A stretch of 64,000 nucleotides of DNA from Lichenostomus cassidix. Taxonomy: Eukaryota; Chordata; Aves; Passeriformes; Meliphagidae. A program made the position numbers and the translations under genes. The notes under the pieces were generated by a model. The model saw only the letters and a list, made by a program, of their open reading frames with translations. It made no database searches and was not told the origin of the DNA. Shown piece by piece: positions 61,404 through 64,000 of this stretch; position 1 is the first letter of the stretch, and each line of letters starts with the position of its first letter. The DNA is taken from the NCBI GenBank assembly GCA_008360975.2, contig CM039182.1, positions 145,022,656 through 145,086,655 on the forward strand, read 5' to 3'.

Positions 61404-64000
61404 GATATGTGAACAATGGCAGTACATTTCAGCCAAGGTTAACTGACCTTCATTTTTTGTGTTATGTAAAAATTACACGTATTTTGATTTTTCCAGTTTT
61501 TGTCATTTATCTACACTTCAGAAATTTATCTCCCCAGCTTCTCTAAAGACAAACCAAAGGATCAACAACCTTAGAAGGCTGGAGGTGCTGACCTTGGAAA
61601 TAGCGAGATGGCTTTGCTAAGCATGTAGGTGCAATGAGGCAGCACTAATTCTTGTCCAGGTGTCTGGGAGACAAAATACAATATAATTCAACAGAACAAA
61701 GCTGTGGGAGGAGTGGTGGGGGGAGAAAGGAGAGCATTTTCACCCCACTCTGTGTTTAGCTGACAGATAATGGGGACACCACCATTTTCAGACACATTCT
61801 GCTGTCCCTCTGTGTCTGTTCTGTCACCTGGCTCTAGTCCAGGAGGGGTGCTCAAGTGCAGTTTTGCTTCACCTAGGTTTGGTGTTCATAATAATTTTGG
61901 AGATAAGGGTTGATTAAAAAAAAACATGGACAAATTTCCTCCCAGAGAATCAGATCCACTGCTTTAAGTAGCCCTTTAACAAACATTGTGCCTCCCCATG
62001 TTTCAGGCTGTATCATTTTATGCTGCTGTTGCCAGATCAATAGAACATGGATGCTTGGACCACATGAGACTGTACCCATGTACAGTTCTTTTTAATTATG
62101 TCTGCATGAACCCCAGTGTAGGTGTCTGTTCTGATTTAATAATGTCTCATTTCAATATAGTTTGAACCTGTTCCATGCTGATTTAACCTAAACCAAAATA
62201 AACCCTTTCCTAAGCCACAAAAAGACTGCTCATTATTTTATAATTAACTTCACTAAAGATACCTTGTCTCAAATTAAAAATGATTAAGGTGATTTGGAAA
62301 AAAAATCTTTACAACTAAGCAGTTAATGGAAAGCATATTGAACTCTAGCCAGGGCTGGGCTGAAAGCATTTCAGTAAGTTTATATTTAACGTGTTTTAGA
62401 AATCTAAGACAGATCCAAGCTAGCTGTTAGAATTTGTCTTTCACATGCTGCCTTCTACCCTATTGCTGTCTTCATGTGCACAAACCCAGTTTATGCCTGA
62501 CTCTATAGGAGCTGTCGTTTCCCTGTGCCTGTTTAGGATCCAGCAAAGGAGCAGATGCAATCTCATCTGTTATTGAGATTTCAGTAGAAAGGCTCGTTAC
62601 TCCAATTGCTCCCTCATCTATCCTCTTTCCTTTTTCTCCTCCTGGGCTTGATTGATATTCAGAGGGAAAAATAACCCTGGAAAATTTTTTAGGAGGAAAT
62701 TGCAAGCAATGTTCTAGTAGAAGTTCATCTATCACTCTGTATATACTGTATTCTGATTTTTAAAAATTACTGGTTTATGTCAGCATTGCAAGGAACACAA
62801 AAGTTTTGATCACATGCATCCACAAAAATGAAGCCAGATTTATCTTCCATTGTTTGGAGATACTGAGGTAAATCAAAATAAAAATCAGTTTTCACTTTAC
62901 ATAGTCTGTGTTTACACAACAGTCTTGGGTTATATCCTTCACTCCTGCGGCACTTGATGGACAGTTCTGGACGGTTTCCCAAACCAAACTGAGAAAAGGG
63001 ATGCCAAGGAATGGCACTTCACAGTCTACAGCTGGCAGGGAGGAGTTTCTGCATCATCTCTGCATGTTATTTACAAGAGGCTGGCGCGGAGCCCCATCAG
63101 CCTGTGACCACACTGGGCGGAGGTGGAGTGTTCAGCCATCCTTGTGTGGGGAAGGAGGATGTTCTGATCCAGAGTAAGAGGCATTGGAGAGGTCAAATAC
63201 TGGGCAAACGTTCACAAGGATCACCTCTGGGCTTCCAGTCCCCCTTATTTTCTTTACTGCTAGATATAGAGTGTGGAAAGCTCTGTGTGTATCTATGTCT
63301 TGAAAAAAAATACCCAGGCTGGGCGAGGAGCAATGAATTCCCCAACTTGGCCTTTAGTTTGATAAGCATCTGCACTAAAACACTGGCCATGCCATGAGAT
63401 GGGTAGAGAGTCACTGACACCTCAATCATAACACACTAAATGGAGTCCTCATTTTAATGGTGGTTTGTTTGGATTTTTTTTTTTTTTTGTTAAAAAACTG
63501 ATTTTTTTTAATCAGAGACAGATTCTTTCTTGGAGGTCTTCCTGGCAGACATTTTCCTGACTTTAAATCATGACTGAGTGTAACCTACAAGACAAAAGGG
63601 GCAAGTTGGTAGGGATGTTACTGCAGCTGAATGAGCAAAGTGAAGCTTCTTGATGGTTAGTTAAAGAAGTGGAACACCTGGGGTGTTTGCAAATGAGCTG
63701 TTGGGAGAAAGTGTTGCAATTAGGACATATTAAAAGGAGATGCTTCCAATTCATAACACATAGTTAACATAGTTATGGGTGCTGAATCCCTCCACCACTG
63801 TCTGTGTGCAATACAACCTCCCTTTAGAAGAACTTGAATTACTTCCCAAATGGTTTGTCCAATTTCAGGTGAAAATTGTGTTTCAGACAACAGCACAGCA
63901 GTGTCTCTGGGATGAGAGTCGTTCTCTTCTGTGTAGAAAATTAATGGCTCGTTTTGTTCAAACACTGTCTGTCTTCTCCCCGTGATGATAATCTATTTTG
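61404..64000. other. Unique DNA, no gene seen
   Basis: No repeat other than short T runs (about 63474-63488). Two adjacent minus-strand open frames at 62472-62735 and 62767-62982 have unusually protein-like composition but no family motif that I recognise. Confidence 0.45.

Noticed and set aside
62472..62982. Two neighbouring minus-strand frames with protein-like composition.
   Set aside because: No recognised domain, separated by stops, and no splice evidence; left as unexplained.
1..64000. tRNA genes, CRISPR arrays, operons or other bacterial-type systems.
   Set aside because: No cloverleaf with A and B boxes, no regularly spaced direct repeats with unique spacers, and no gene-dense organisation; the sequence is vertebrate non-coding DNA.

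Overview
The window reads as 64 kb of non-coding amniote DNA, most likely from a bird (probably neognath, perhaps a passerine). Four relatively young CR1 fragments lie in both orientations, and three of them begin at the octamer-like CR1 3' end (catagaat on the minus-strand copies). A CpG-rich solo LTR has a clean 6-bp target duplication. Otherwise the sequence is moderately AT-rich unique DNA with microsatellites and very old relics. I found no protein-coding exon, tRNA, rRNA, CRISPR array or operon I could defend; this is intergenic or deep intronic sequence. A crocodilian or turtle source is less likely but not excluded by sequence alone.

Layout. 1-1000: a 17-bp minisatellite and a sense MIR/CORE-SINE relic. 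6870-8960 (minus): a decayed non-LTR retrotransposon that is not CR1. Its endonuclease start and its reverse-transcriptase blocks can be followed in order through frameshifts. 11.4 kb: a (TA)n tract with an 8-bp tandem array. 12.7-13.8 kb: the longest CR1 copy (minus), with a broken RT. 16.5 kb: a second CR1 (minus). 17-33 kb: mostly unique, AT-rich, CpG-poor DNA with several stretches that look like conserved non-coding elements and a 22-bp perfect palindrome centred on a consensus CArg box. 33.4-34.5 kb: an ancient sense-strand CR1-type LINE. 36.1-36.6 kb: a long one-sided polypyrimidine tract. 37.6 kb and 43.1 kb: short CR1 tails in opposite orientations. 50.5-59.1 kb: four MIR/CORE-SINE relics. 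53.5-54.3 kb: the solo LTR. 59.2 kb: a TTC/GAA tract with a 10-bp higher-order unit. 60.2 kb: a perfect 16-bp-stem hairpin.

The parts do not form a pathway. They are a record of successive insertions: MIR and the old LINEs first, then younger CR1, then the LTR, with local repeats expanding throughout. The most notable item is the non-CR1 LINE, because the recognisable LINE content of bird genomes is almost all CR1. Family assignments come from protein and consensus motifs I recognise, not from a database search.
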